This document shows positions 37,233-45,640 of a DNA stretch of 64,000 nucleotides, piece after piece; the stretch's first letter is position 1, and each line of letters begins with the position of its first letter. Position numbers and translations under genes: made by a program. This DNA comes from Rhodobacterales bacterium (GTDB taxonomy: Bacteria > Pseudomonadota > Alphaproteobacteria > Rhodobacterales > Rhodobacteraceae): positions 53,177-117,176 of the forward strand of contig QKJR01000088.1 in NCBI GenBank assembly GCA_003249215.1. The letters are read 5' to 3'. The notes beneath the pieces are model-generated. The model was not told the origin of the DNA and searched no databases. It saw nothing but the letters and a program-made list of their open reading frames with translations.

Positions 37233-37264
37233 AAAGGGGCGGACCCTGCGGCCCGCCCCCCTTT
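37233..37264 (-). terminator. Terminator of mmsA
   Basis: On the minus strand AAAGGGGGGCGG pairs with CCGCCCCTTT about 30 nt after the mmsA stop. The pairing includes the AAA/TTT ends, so it can work in both directions. Confidence 0.7.
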
Positions 37265-37293
37265 GACGTCTTGGCTTGCACCGGTTTGCGCGA

Positions 37294-38793
37294 TCAGTCG
37301 AGCGCCTTGAAGTTCAGCGCCACGCCGTCCTTGATGCCCGAGAACCAGCGCGCCGTCACGGTCTTCGTCTTGGTGTAGAAGCGGAAGGCGTCCGGGCCAT
37401 ATTGGTTCAGGTCGCCGAAGGCCGATTTCTTCCAGCCGCCGAAGGTGTAGTAGCTCAGCGGCACCGGGATCGGGAAGTTGATGCCCACCATCCCCACATT
37501 CACCCGGCTCGCATAGTCGCGCGCGGTGTCGCCATCGGCGGTGAAGATCGAGGTGCCGTTGCCGAACTCGTTCTCCATCACCAGCGTCAGCGCATCCTCA
37601 TAGCTTTCGCGCCGCACCATGGTCAGAACCGGGCCGAAGATCTCCTGCTTGTAGATCTCCATCTCGGGTGTCACCTCGTCGAAGAGGCTCGGGCCCACGA
37701 AATAGCCGTTCTCATAGCCCTGGATCTTGAGGTTGCGCCCGTCCACGACGAGTTTCGCCCCCGCCTCGACGCCCGAGCCGATCAGGCCTTCGATCCGCGC
37801 CTTCGCCTGGGCGGTGATGACCGGCCCGAAATCGACATCCGCGCCGCCGGTATAGGGGCCGACCTTGAGTTTCTCGATCTTCGGCACCAGACGTTCGATC
37901 AGCGCCTCGGCAGTGCCTTCGCCCACCGGAACCGCAACCGAGATCGCCATGCAGCGTTCACCGGCCGCGCCCATCGACGAGCCCACCAGCGCATCGGCCG
38001 CCTTGTCCATGTCCGCGTCGGGCATGATGATCATGTGGTTCTTGGCGCCGCCGAAGCACTGCGCGCGCTTGCCGTTCGCGGCCGCCCGGCCATAGATATA
38101 TTGCGCGATCGGGGTCGAGCCGACGAAGCCCACGGCCTGCACGGTCTCGTTGTCGAGGATCGCGTCCACGACTTCCTTGTCGCCGTTGACCACCTGCAGA
38201 ACGCCATCGGGAAGGCCCGCTTCCTTGGCCAGCTCCGCCAGGCGGATCGAGGTCGAGGGGCAGCGTTCTGAGGGTTTCAGGATCATCGCATTGCCCGCGC
38301 TGAGCGCCGGACCCATCTTCCACAGCGGGATCATCGCCGGGAAGTTGAAGGGCGTGATGCCCGCAACGACGCCGAGCGGCTGGCGCATCGAATAGATGTC
38401 GATGCCCGGGCCCGCGCCATCGGTGAACTCGCCCTTGAGCAGCGCCGGGGCGCCCATGCAGACTTCGATGACTTCGAGGCCGCGCTGCACGTCGCCGCGC
38501 GCGTCGGGCAGGGTCTTGCCGTGCTCGACCGCGACCAGTTCCGCCAGCTCGTCCATGTGCTGGTTGATCAGGTCGGCGAATTTCATCATCACCCGCGCGC
38601 GGCGCTGCGGGTTGGTCGCGGCCCAAGCGGGCTGCGCTTTGGCTGCGGCTTCAACCGCCGCATCCAGTTCGGCGGGCGTTGCGAGCGCGAGCTGCGCCTG
38701 AACTTCGCCCGTTGCCGGGTTCATGACATCGGTAAAGCGCCCCGAAGTGCCGGGGACGAGCTTGCCGTCGATCCAATGGCCGATTTGTTTCAT
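37294..38793 (-). CDS. mmsA: Methylmalonate-semialdehyde dehydrogenase (CoA-acylating)
   Basis: MmsA turns methylmalonate semialdehyde into propionyl-CoA, the last step of the valine branch. The 499-residue aldehyde dehydrogenase has the NAD site GITPFNFPAMIPLWK, the FVGSTPIAQYI loop and the catalytic Cys in SSMGAAGERCMAI. The ATG at 38793 is preceded by GGGAGG. It is divergent from a LysR gene, with a TTGCAT-TC-ATGCAA palindrome between, and ends before a strong hairpin. Confidence 0.96.
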   Translation of the reverse strand: MKQIGHWIDGKLVPGTSGRFTDVMNPATGEVQAQLALATPAELDAAVEAAAKAQPAWAATNPQRRARVMMKFADLINQHMDELAELVAVEHGKTLPDARGDVQRGLEVIEVCMGAPALLKGEFTDGAGPGIDIYSMRQPLGVVAGITPFNFPAMIPLWKMGPALSAGNAMILKPSERCPSTSIRLAELAKEAGLPDGVLQVVNGDKEVVDAILDNETVQAVGFVGSTPIAQYIYGRAAANGKRAQCFGGAKNHMIIMPDADMDKAADALVGSSMGAAGERCMAISVAVPVGEGTAEALIERLVPKIEKLKVGPYTGGADVDFGPVITAQAKARIEGLIGSGVEAGAKLVVDGRNLKIQGYENGYFVGPSLFDEVTPEMEIYKQEIFGPVLTMVRRESYEDALTLVMENEFGNGTSIFTADGDTARDYASRVNVGMVGINFPIPVPLSYYTFGGWKKSAFGDLNQYGPDAFRFYTKTKTVTARWFSGIKDGVALNFKALD

Positions 38794-38871
38794 TTGGTCC
38801 TCCCGAGAGTTGTCGCCGGGACTTTAGCCTTGCGAAAATGCGGAATAAAGGGGAAGTCTGGCAAAGGCGTC

Positions 38872-38885
38872 TTGCATTCATGCAA
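38872..38885. promoter_or_regulatory. Palindrome TTGCAT-TC-ATGCAA between mmsA and lysR
   Basis: A perfect 6-bp inverted repeat in the 120-bp divergent gap, 79 nt upstream of mmsA and 28 nt upstream of the regulator ATG. Position suits an operator used for both genes. Confidence 0.55.
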
Positions 38886-38913
38886 AGCGCGGGCCGGTCG
38901 GGGAGGGGCGGAC

Positions 38914-39813
38914 ATGGAATGGGACGATCTGCGGATCTATCTGGCGGTGGCGCGGGCCGAGAGCCTGTCGGGCGCGGGGCGGATCCTGAAATGCGACGCG
39001 GCGACGGTGGGGCGGCGGATCGCGCGGCTCGAGGAGGCGCTCGGCGCGCAGCTCTTCGCGAAATCGCCGCAGGGTTATCAACTGACCGAAGCGGGCGGTC
39101 GGTTGCTGCCCCATGCCGAGGCGGCGGAAGCGGCGATGAGCGGGGCCGCGGACGAGCTCGGCGGGGCGGCGGGGCGGCTTTCGGGGCAGCTCCGGATCGG
39201 GGCGCCGGACGGCTGCGCGAACTACCTGCTGCCGCAGGTCTGCGCGAGCCTCTGCGATGCGCATCCGGGGCTTGAAATTCAGGTCGTGGCCCTGCCGCGG
39301 GTCTTCAACCTCTCGAAACGCGAGGCCGACATGGCGATTGCGGTCTCGCGGCCCACGGCGGGGCGGCTGACGGTGCAGAAGCTCAGCGATTATCACCTGC
39401 ATCTGGCCGCGCATGAAGACTATCTCGCGCGCCACCCGGCCGTGACCGAGCGCGCCGATCTCTCGCAGCACCGGATGATCGGTTATATCCCGGACATGAT
39501 CTTCGACAAGGAGCTCGACTATTTCGCCGAGACCGGGGCCGAGACGGTCGGACTCGCCTCGAATTCGGTCTCGGTGCAGATGCAGATGGTGCGGACGGGG
39601 GCGGGGCTCGGGATCGTGCATGATTTCGCGATCCCCTTTTGCCCGGGCGTGGTGCGGGTGATGCCCGAGCGGATCGCGCTCAAACGCACCTTCTGGCTGA
39701 TCCGCCATGCCGACGATCGCCGCTCGGAACGGCTGACGCGACTGGCCGAGGCGCTCGGCACCGCCTTCCGCGCCGAGGTTGCGCGGCTCGAGGGGCTCGC
39801 GGCTCTGACCTGA
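38914..39813 (+). CDS. LysR family transcriptional regulator (next to mmsA)
   Basis: A 299-residue LysR-type regulator: winged helix DNA-binding part (MEWDDLRIYLAVARAESLSG to about residue 65, recognition helix CDAATVGRRIARLEEALG) and an effector domain. It is of the type that begins with WDDLR rather than a long N-terminus. Divergent placement from mmsA suggests that it controls valine catabolism. I start at ATG 38914 with GGGAGGGG upstream; the longer frame reaching 38521 overlaps mmsA and is rejected. Confidence 0.9.
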   Translation: MEWDDLRIYLAVARAESLSGAGRILKCDAATVGRRIARLEEALGAQLFAKSPQGYQLTEAGGRLLPHAEAAEAAMSGAADELGGAAGRLSGQLRIGAPDGCANYLLPQVCASLCDAHPGLEIQVVALPRVFNLSKREADMAIAVSRPTAGRLTVQKLSDYHLHLAAHEDYLARHPAVTERADLSQHRMIGYIPDMIFDKELDYFAETGAETVGLASNSVSVQMQMVRTGAGLGIVHDFAIPFCPGVVRVMPERIALKRTFWLIRHADDRRSERLTRLAEALGTAFRAEVARLEGLAALT

Positions 39814-39899
39814 TTTCGTTAACGCTACCATTGGAGACTTGACAGAATGCCGCACCCTTGGGACGCTGGTCCCGAGGAGATTGCAAAGGGGAGGTTGCG

Positions 39900-40334
39900 A
39901 TGCAGGTTCTGCAGATTCTGAAGAACAAGGGCGATGACGGCGTGGTCACGGTGATGCCGGGCACCCGCGTGGCCGAGGTCGCCCGCCTGCTCTCGGCGCG
40001 GCGGATCGGCGCGGTGATCGTCTCGCGCGATGGCAAGCGGATCGAGGGGATCGTCTCCGAACGCGACATCGTGCGCGAACTGGGGCGGCGCGGCGCCGAG
40101 GCGCTCGAGAGCGAGGTCGACGCGATCATGACGCGCAAGACGGTGGGCTGTGCGCGCACCGATTCCACCGAGGCCGTAATGGAGCGGATGACCGCGGGCC
40201 GTTTCCGCCACATGCCGGTGATGGAGGGCGACGAGATGATCGGCCTGATCTCGATCGGCGACGTGGTGGCGGCGCGTCTGGCCGATCTGCATATGGAGAA
40301 AGAGGCCCTCACCGGCATGATCATGGGCAATTGA
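39900..40334 (+). CDS. CBS domain pair protein
   Basis: The 144-residue product is almost entirely two CBS motifs (about residues 10-65 and 75-135), with SRDGKRIEGIVSERDIVRE in the first and MEGDEMIGLISIGDVV in the second. CBS pairs bind adenine nucleotides and regulate partner proteins; the partner is unknown. ATG 39900 with GGGGAGG upstream is preferred. It follows the LysR gene by 86 nt and precedes coaD by 92 nt with a hairpin between, so it may be a single-gene unit. Confidence 0.9.
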   Translation: MQVLQILKNKGDDGVVTVMPGTRVAEVARLLSARRIGAVIVSRDGKRIEGIVSERDIVRELGRRGAEALESEVDAIMTRKTVGCARTDSTEAVMERMTAGRFRHMPVMEGDEMIGLISIGDVVAARLADLHMEKEALTGMIMGN

Positions 40335-40366
40335 TGCCGCGATGCGGCACGAGGACGCTTGCAAAA

Positions 40367-40391
40367 GGGCACGCAATATTGTTGCGTGCCC
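40367..40391 (+). terminator. Hairpin between the CBS gene and coaD
   Basis: GGGCACGCAA-TATTG-TTGCGTGCCC is a perfect 10-bp stem. There is no T-run after it, so it may be a terminator needing a factor, or a leader hairpin of coaD. Confidence 0.6.
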
Positions 40392-40426
40392 TAACGTCTT
40401 CGTGAAGGGCATCTGAGGAGGAACCC

Positions 40427-40924
40427 ATGCGCGTCGGTCTCTATCCGGGCACCTTCGATCCGGTCACGCTCGGCCATATCGACATCATCCAGCGCGCGCT
40501 CGCGCTCGTCGACCGGCTGGTGATCGGGGTTGCGATCAACCGCGACAAGGGGCCGCTCTTCACGCTCGAGGAGCGGGTCGAGATGCTGCAGGCCGAATGC
40601 GCCGAGATCACCGCGCGCTGCGGCGGCGAGATCGTGGTGCATCCGTTCGAGAACCTGCTGATCCATTGCGCGCGCGATGTGGGGGCGAGCGTGATCATCC
40701 GCGGCCTGCGCGCCGTCGCGGATTTCGAATATGAATTCCAGATGGTGGGCATGAACCGCGCGCTCGATGCGAGCGTCGAGACCGTGTTCCTGATGGCCGA
40801 TGCCCGGCGTCAGGCAATCGCCTCGAAACTGGTGAAGGAAATCGCGCGCCTCGATGGCGAGGTGTCGCGCTTCGTCACGCCCGCGGTCGATCTGCGCCTC
40901 AAAGAGCGGCTCGGCAAGCTCTGA
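40427..40924 (+). CDS. coaD: Phosphopantetheine adenylyltransferase
   Basis: CoaD adds AMP to 4'-phosphopantetheine in coenzyme A synthesis. The 165-residue length is exact for the family. The nucleotidyltransferase motif is GTFDPVTLGHIDI (T-x-G-H), followed by GVAINRDKGPLFTLEER, IIRGLRAVADFEYEFQM and SKLVKEIARLDG near the end. ATG 40427 follows GAGGAGG. It converges on the MarC gene with a shared hairpin. Confidence 0.96.
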   Translation: MRVGLYPGTFDPVTLGHIDIIQRALALVDRLVIGVAINRDKGPLFTLEERVEMLQAECAEITARCGGEIVVHPFENLLIHCARDVGASVIIRGLRAVADFEYEFQMVGMNRALDASVETVFLMADARRQAIASKLVKEIARLDGEVSRFVTPAVDLRLKERLGKL

Positions 40925-40934
40925 GCCATCCGGC

Positions 40935-40954
40935 CGCAGGGCAGGGGCCCTGCG
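40935..40954. terminator. Bidirectional hairpin between coaD and marC
   Basis: CGCAGGG-CAGGGG-CCCTGCG is a perfect 7-bp stem in the 35-nt gap between two convergent genes. Confidence 0.55.
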
Positions 40955-40959
40955 CAGCC

Positions 40960-41592
40960 TCAGCTCGCGAAGGGCGGCAGCGCGCCGATCGCCACGAAGG
41001 CGCGCAGCACCGCATCGACGGCGACCGCCGCGAGGATCATCCCCATCACCCGGCTGATCACGCTTGCCCCCGTCGTGCCAAGCACGCGGTAAAGCGGAAT
41101 GGCGAGCCACAGGATCGCCAGCGTCGCGGCCAGCACCAGTGCCATCATCCCGGCGGTGATCACCTGATGCGCGATCGAGAAGCGGTCGTTGTCGGTCAGG
41201 ATCACCACGGTCAGCATCGCGCCGGGCGAGGCGGTCGACGGGATGGCCACCGGAAAGACCGAGGCATGGCTGACCCTGTCGGCGCCCGAGATCTCGGCCT
41301 GCGGTTTGGAATCGCCGAAGATCATGGTGAGGGCAAAGAAGAAGAGCACGATCCCGCCCGCGATCTGGAAGGCGGGGAGCGCAAGCCCGAGCGCCTCGAG
41401 CACGATCTGGCCGAGCGCGATGAAGAGCGCGAGCACGATGAAGGAGACGAGGATCGCGCGTTTCGCCACCGCTTTACGTTGCGTCCCGTTCATGCCGGTG
41501 GTCACCGCAAGGAAGACCGGCAGGGTGCCGATCGGGTCGATCACGACCCAGAGCGTGATGAATTCCTGAAGCAACTGGGCAGGGCTCAGCAA
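40960..41592 (-). CDS. MarC family integral membrane protein
   Basis: The 210-residue protein has six helices, as MarC/UPF0056 proteins do, with FITLWVVIDPIGTLPVF in the first and FPVAIPSTASPGAMLTVVIL in the middle. The role is not settled, despite the multiple-antibiotic-resistance name. The ATG at 41592 follows AAGGATTG. It is a single gene convergent with coaD. Confidence 0.9.
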   Translation of the reverse strand: MLSPAQLLQEFITLWVVIDPIGTLPVFLAVTTGMNGTQRKAVAKRAILVSFIVLALFIALGQIVLEALGLALPAFQIAGGIVLFFFALTMIFGDSKPQAEISGADRVSHASVFPVAIPSTASPGAMLTVVILTDNDRFSIAHQVITAGMMALVLAATLAILWLAIPLYRVLGTTGASVISRVMGMILAAVAVDAVLRAFVAIGALPPFAS

Positions 41593-41732
41593 GGCACAAT
41601 CCTTTCAAGGGGTTGTCTCTTGATCGCAGATAATCCCGCGGCGGTCGACAGGCGGATGCCGGGCAGGGCCCGCCCTGCAATGACATTCGTGTCAGATCGC
41701 GCGGTTTTCACGCATTTCGTGGCGCGCGGGGC

Positions 41733-42194
41733 TCAGCCGCGGCCGCGATAGGGTGGCACGCCTTGATCGGGGATCCAGACCCCGGCCGGGACCGCCCCGG
41801 TCTGCCAGAACACGTCGATCGGAATGCCGCCGCGCGGATACCAATAGCCGCCGATCCGCAGCCATTGCGGCGCGAGCAGATCGACCAGACGCCGGGCGAT
41901 CGAGATCGTGCAATCCTCGTGGAAGGCGCCGTGGTTGCGGAAGGCGCCGAGAAAGAGCTTGAGCGATTTCGATTCCACGAGCCAGTCGCCCGGCACGTAG
42001 TCGATCACCAGATGGGCGAAATCCGGCTGGCCGGTCATCGGGCAGAGCGAGGTGAACTCGGGCGCGGTGAAGCGCACGCAATAGGCGATGCCGGCCTGCG
42101 GGTTCTGCACCCGCTCGAGGACGGCCGCTTCGGGCGAGGCGGGCAGGTCGGTCTTCTGGCCGAGCTGGGTCAGGTCGCTGTAGATCGTTTCCAT
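41733..42194 (-). CDS. queF: 7-cyano-7-deazaguanine reductase (QueF)
   Basis: QueF reduces preQ0 to preQ1 with NADPH, feeding QueA (encoded 20 kb away). The 153-residue unimodular enzyme has the catalytic Cys51 and Asp58 in [10 protein letters not shown], and the QueF motif [22 protein letters not shown] (quoted in part), which binds NADPH. ATG 42194 ([12 protein letters not shown]) has GAAGCCCC upstream; the frame beyond it has no family similarity. Confidence 0.95.
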   Translation of the reverse strand: METIYSDLTQLGQKTDLPASPEAAVLERVQNPQAGIAYCVRFTAPEFTSLCPMTGQPDFAHLVIDYVPGDWLVESKSLKLFLGAFRNHGAFHEDCTISIARRLVDLLAPQWLRIGGYWYPRGGIPIDVFWQTGAVPAGVWIPDQGVPPYRGRG

Positions 42195-42320
42195 GGGGCT
42201 TCCTCGATTGGGGACCGCGCGGCGCGGCGCGGGGGGGCGGCTGCGCGGGCGCTGATATCCGCTTTCCCCGCAGGCGCCAATGGGGCGCGGGATGTCCGGC
42301 TGGTCGCGTCGCTCCACGTC

Positions 42321-42365
42321 AAAGCCCCCGGGCGGCGGGGCGGGGCCGTGCCCCACCGCCCGGGG
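42321..42365 (-). terminator. Terminator of gap1
   Basis: CCCCGGGCGG (42326-42335) and CCGCCCGGGG (42356-42365) form a perfect 10-bp stem directly after the stop codon on the minus strand, followed by GGCTTTG. Confidence 0.7.
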
Positions 42366-42371
42366 TGCCCT

Positions 42372-43373
42372 TCAGATCAGCTTGCCCATCGCAACGGCGG
42401 TATCCGACATGCGGTTCGAGAACCCCCATTCGTTGTCATACCAGGTCAGGATGCGCACCATCGTGCCCTCCATCACCTTGGTCTGATCCATGTGGAAGAT
42501 CGAGGAATGCGGGTCGTGGTTGAAGTCCATCGAGACGTTCTTGAACTTGGTGAAGCCCAGAATGCCCTTGAGCGGACCGGTTGCGGCGGCCTCGATCGCG
42601 GCGTTGATTTCCTCGACGGAGGTTGCGCGTTTCGCGGTGAAGACGAGGTCCACCACCGAGACGTTCGGTGTGGGCACCCGGATCGCCACGCCGTCGAGCT
42701 TGCCCTTGAGTTCGGGCAGCACGAGGCCCACGGCCTTGGCCGCGCCCGTCGAGGTCGGGATCATGCTGAGCGCAGCCGCCCGCGCGCGGTAGAGATCCTT
42801 GTGCATCGTGTCGAGCGTCGGCTGATCGCCCGTATAGCTGTGGATCGTGGTCATGAAACCTTTCTCGATCCCCACGGCGTCATTGAGCACCTTCGCCACG
42901 GGCGAGAGGCAGTTGGTGGTGCAGCTCGCGTTCGACACGACCAGATCGTCCTTGGTCAGGGTCTTGTCGTTCACGCCGAAGACGATCGTCTTGTCCGCGC
43001 CGTCGCCCGGCGCCGAGATCAGCACGCGCTTCGAGCCGTTCTCGAGATGGGCGAGGCATTTTTCCTTGGAGGTGAAGATGCCGGTGCATTCCATCACCAC
43101 GTCGACATCGCTCCAGGGCAGATCGGCGGGGTTGCGGATTGCGGTCACCTTCATCGGCCCGCGGCCGACGTCGATCCAGTCCTCGCCCGTCGTCACTTCT
43201 GCGGGAAAGCGGCCGTGAACCGAGTCGAAGCGCAGCAAATGCGCATTGGTCTCGACCGGCCCGAGATCGTTGATCGCGATGACCTCGATATCGGTTCGGC
43301 CCGATTCGATGATCGCGCGCAGCACATTGCGCCCGATCCGTCCGAAGCCGTTGATTGCTACCTTGATTGTCAT
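42372..43373 (-). CDS. gap: Glyceraldehyde-3-phosphate dehydrogenase, NAD type
   Basis: A 333-residue [17 protein letters not shown] at the N-terminus, catalytic Cys151 in [10 protein letters not shown], His in the IHSYTGDQ region and [12 protein letters not shown] near the end. Position 36 is Asp (AINDLGP), the residue that binds the adenosine ribose of NAD and disfavours NADP. It pairs with a second GAPDH at 43637 and a microprotein in between, all on the same strand. ATG 43373 ([11 protein letters not shown]) is preferred over 43403. It is last in the cluster and ends at a strong hairpin. Confidence 0.95.
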   Translation of the reverse strand: MTIKVAINGFGRIGRNVLRAIIESGRTDIEVIAINDLGPVETNAHLLRFDSVHGRFPAEVTTGEDWIDVGRGPMKVTAIRNPADLPWSDVDVVMECTGIFTSKEKCLAHLENGSKRVLISAPGDGADKTIVFGVNDKTLTKDDLVVSNASCTTNCLSPVAKVLNDAVGIEKGFMTTIHSYTGDQPTLDTMHKDLYRARAAALSMIPTSTGAAKAVGLVLPELKGKLDGVAIRVPTPNVSVVDLVFTAKRATSVEEINAAIEAAATGPLKGILGFTKFKNVSMDFNHDPHSSIFHMDQTKVMEGTMVRILTWYDNEWGFSNRMSDTAVAMGKLI

Positions 43374-43465
43374 GAGTGCCTCCTGTGGCATGGCCCCGGC
43401 CAACCTGCCCAGAAGGCACGTCGGCCCTTCTGACCCCGCGAGGGATCAGGGGAACGATGCCGCAT

Positions 43466-43609
43466 TCAGCGCCAGAACTCCACCCAGTCGATCAGATCGA
43501 CGGTCTTTTTCGCCAGGAAAACGGATGCCTGCCAATCATTTGCCACCCCATCCGCCAGAACGCCAAGCAGAATGAGGGTTGCGAGCCCGATCGCGACGGA
43601 GTTGGTCAT
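43466..43609 (-). CDS. 47-residue membrane microprotein between two GAPDH genes
   Basis: The frame encodes 47 residues: MTNSVAIGLATLILLGVL (a hydrophobic helix, about 5-23), a short polar part (DGVANDWQA) and a closing amphipathic stretch VDLIDWVEFWR. It starts 27 nt after the stop of the upstream GAPDH and ends 92 nt before the next, on the same strand, so it is likely cotranscribed. GGTGAGGGG precedes the ATG. Its coding look (a real hydrophobic helix and Trp-rich tail) and conserved place lead me to call it real; I recall similar small proteins near gap in related bacteria but could not search. Function unknown. Confidence 0.75.
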   Translation of the reverse strand: MTNSVAIGLATLILLGVLADGVANDWQASVFLAKKTVDLIDWVEFWR

Positions 43610-43636
43610 AGCCCCTCACCACCGGGCCGGGCCCGG

Positions 43637-44641
43637 TTATTGCAGAAGCCGCCCCATCGCGCCGGCCACATCGGCCATCCGGCAGGAGAAGCCCCATTCG
43701 TTGTCATACCAGGCCAGAACGCGCACCAGATTGCCGCCGGTGACCTTGGTCTGATCCGGGGCGAAGATAGACGAATAGGGCGTGTGGTTGAAGTCGATCG
43801 AGACCTTGGGCTCGGGGTCATAGGCCAGAACCATGCCCATATAGCCGCTCGCGGCCTCGCGCACGATCTCGTTGACCTCGTCGCGGGTCACCGATTTCTT
43901 GGCGATGAAGGTCAGGTCGACGGCCGAGACGTTCGGCGTCGGCACCCGCAGCGAGGTGCCGTCGAGCTTGCCCGCCAGTTCCGGCAGCACTTCGCCGATG
44001 GCCTTCGCGGCGCCCGTCGAGGTCGGGATCATCGCCATCGCGGCGGCACGTGCACGGTAGAGATCCTTGTGGCGGCGGTCGAGCGTCGGCTGGTCGCCGG
44101 TGTAGCTGTGGACCGTGGTCATGATGCCCGACTCGATGCCGATCGTGTCGTTGAGCACTTTCGCCAGCGGCGCGAGGCAGTTCGTGGTGCACGACCCGTT
44201 CGAGACGACCAGATGGTCGAGTTTGAGATCGCGGTGGTTCACGCCATAGACGACGGTCTTGTCGGCATTGGTCGCCGGCGCCGAGACGAGCACGCGTTTC
44301 GCGCCGCGGGTCAGGTGGACGGCGGCCTTGTCGCGCGAATTGAACTTGCCGGTGCATTCCATGACGACATCGACGCCCTCCCAATCCAGATCCTCGGGAT
44401 TGTAGGTCGACATCACCTCGATCGGGCCCTGACCGAGGTCGAGCGTCTTGCCCTCGACCTTGACCGGACCACCGAAGCGGCCGTGAACCGAATCGTATTT
44501 CAGCAGATGCGCATTGGTCTCGATCGGGCCGGTGGCGTTGATCTTGACGACCTGAACGTCGTTGCGTGCGGCTTCGGCGATATGCGCGAGCGTGCAACGC
44601 CCGATGCGGCCGAAGCCGTTGATCCCGATGGTGACGGTCAT
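43637..44641 (-). CDS. Glyceraldehyde-3-phosphate dehydrogenase, GapB-like (NADP-type)
   Basis: A 334-residue [19 protein letters not shown], catalytic Cys151 in [24 protein letters not shown] and [12 protein letters not shown]. Position 36 is Ala (KINATGPIETNAH), where NAD enzymes have Asp; Bacillus subtilis GapB, an NADP-using gluconeogenic enzyme, has Ala there too. Cofactor change is inferred. It heads a unit with the microprotein and the second GAPDH. ATG 44641 follows CAGGAGAGCGCC. A palindrome lies in its promoter. Confidence 0.93.
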   Translation of the reverse strand: MTVTIGINGFGRIGRCTLAHIAEAARNDVQVVKINATGPIETNAHLLKYDSVHGRFGGPVKVEGKTLDLGQGPIEVMSTYNPEDLDWEGVDVVMECTGKFNSRDKAAVHLTRGAKRVLVSAPATNADKTVVYGVNHRDLKLDHLVVSNGSCTTNCLAPLAKVLNDTIGIESGIMTTVHSYTGDQPTLDRRHKDLYRARAAAMAMIPTSTGAAKAIGEVLPELAGKLDGTSLRVPTPNVSAVDLTFIAKKSVTRDEVNEIVREAASGYMGMVLAYDPEPKVSIDFNHTPYSSIFAPDQTKVTGGNLVRVLAWYDNEWGFSCRMADVAGAMGRLLQ

Positions 44642-45073
44642 GGCGCTCTCCTGAAAGGGCGATGAGGGGCATCGCTGTTTCTGAACCAGCCGCGGGAATA
44701 CCATGGTATGCGAAAGCGGAAAACCCGACATTCCAAGGTGATAGCGGAAACATCGGCTGATAGCGCTCGCGTTAGCGGGCAAGATCGGCGCTGCGCGTCC
44801 CGCCGCAACCGGGCAGATGGCACGCTGCGGCGCGGCATTCGGGTCTTGCGTCGTGGCCGATTCGGGCGGCGGGGCGGCGGTCTCGCCGCGCGCCGTCCCG
44901 CTTGCCATCGCCGTCCCGCTTGGCTAATCCTGTCCCTGGTCGGCAGTTCCCGAGGCGTCGCTGTCCCGCAAGGGAAGCTAAACCTGCCACACAGATCGCA
45001 GCAACCGACATGCCCGTCCGATGCCGCTTCGCAAGTCAGCGACCCCGACACGATGCGGCCAAGAGGGCCTGAC
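44642..45073. other. Divergent intergenic region, GapB-like gene / DUF2087 gene
   Basis: This 432-bp gap contains the gapB-like promoter and palindrome (44695-44723) and, toward the DUF2087 gene, a 14-bp direct repeat CGCCGTCCCGCTTG at 44891-44904 and 44909-44922, with a degenerate third copy at 44959. No gene is convincing; the plus-strand frame that extends the DUF2087 gene upstream is Arg-rich and unlike a protein. Confidence 0.5.
44695..44723 (-). promoter_or_regulatory. GapB-like gene promoter with a 12-bp palindrome
   Basis: On the minus strand TTTTCC (44723-44718) and TATTCC (44700-44695) are 17 nt apart, with TGG before the -10 as in extended -10 promoters. ATACCATGGTAT (44698-44709) is a perfect palindrome lying between and over the -10, placed like a repressor site. 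Confidence 0.55.
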
Positions 45074-45640
45074 ATGTCACGCTTCCTGATCCCGTTCTCC
45101 ACCCCGGATCTGTCCACCCTGACCCGCCAGCTCGGGTCCCAACTGCGCGCCCATGAGGGGGCGCCCTCGCATCTCGAGCTGATGAACATGCTCGCGCGGG
45201 CGGCGGCCTTCCGCAATGTTCAGCACCTGCGCGCGGCCCATGCGGCGCAAGGCCGCCTCGATGCCGTGCCCGCCGAGGAGCTCGCCGATTACGCCCTCGT
45301 CGAGCGTGCCTTGCGCTGTTTCGACGGGCAGGGGCGGCTCAAGATCTGGTCCTCGCGCCGCCCGGTGCAGGTGCTGTGCCTCTGGGCGCTCTGGGCGGCC
45401 CTGCCCGCCGAGACCGACCTGCACGAGCGCGCGGTCAATGCGCAGCTCGCCGCACTGCACAGCTTTGGCGATCCGGCGCTGTTGCGGCGCGAGCTCAGCG
45501 GGCTCGGGCTCGTCGATCGCGATCCGCAGGGCATCCGCTACCGCCGGATCGAGCGACGCCCGCCGCCCGAGGCGCGCGATCTGATCCGGCGCATCGGCGC
45601 GCTGCGCCACAGCAAGGGAGGGGAAAGGGATGTCCGCTGA
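45074..45640 (+). CDS. DUF2087 domain protein
   Basis: The 188-residue protein has a helical N-terminal half and a C-terminal DUF2087 region (RPVQVLCLWALWAALPAET, then a winged-helix-like LLRRELSGLGLVDRDPQGIRYRRIERRPP, quoted in part). DUF2087 often follows a MarR- or HTH-like DNA-binding part in putative regulators. The N-terminus here (SHLELMNMLARAAAFRNVQHL) resembles segments that bind nucleic acid in glyoxalase-related proteins, so a regulator is possible. GAGGG precedes the ATG at 45074. It overlaps the GFA gene by 11 nt. Confidence 0.78.
   Translation: MSRFLIPFSTPDLSTLTRQLGSQLRAHEGAPSHLELMNMLARAAAFRNVQHLRAAHAAQGRLDAVPAEELADYALVERALRCFDGQGRLKIWSSRRPVQVLCLWALWAALPAETDLHERAVNAQLAALHSFGDPALLRRELSGLGLVDRDPQGIRYRRIERRPPPEARDLIRRIGALRHSKGGERDVR

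Noticed and set aside
42195..42371. preQ1 riboswitch ahead of queF
   Set aside because: The upstream sequence is GC-rich without the A-rich tail and short hairpin expected of that RNA.
43637..44641. Second GAPDH as a decaying duplicate
   Set aside because: All catalytic residues are intact and it has its own promoter and ribosome site.
44708..45073. N-terminal extension of the DUF2087 protein
   Set aside because: The extra 122 codons are Arg-rich and low in complexity, and a good ribosome site lies before ATG 45074.
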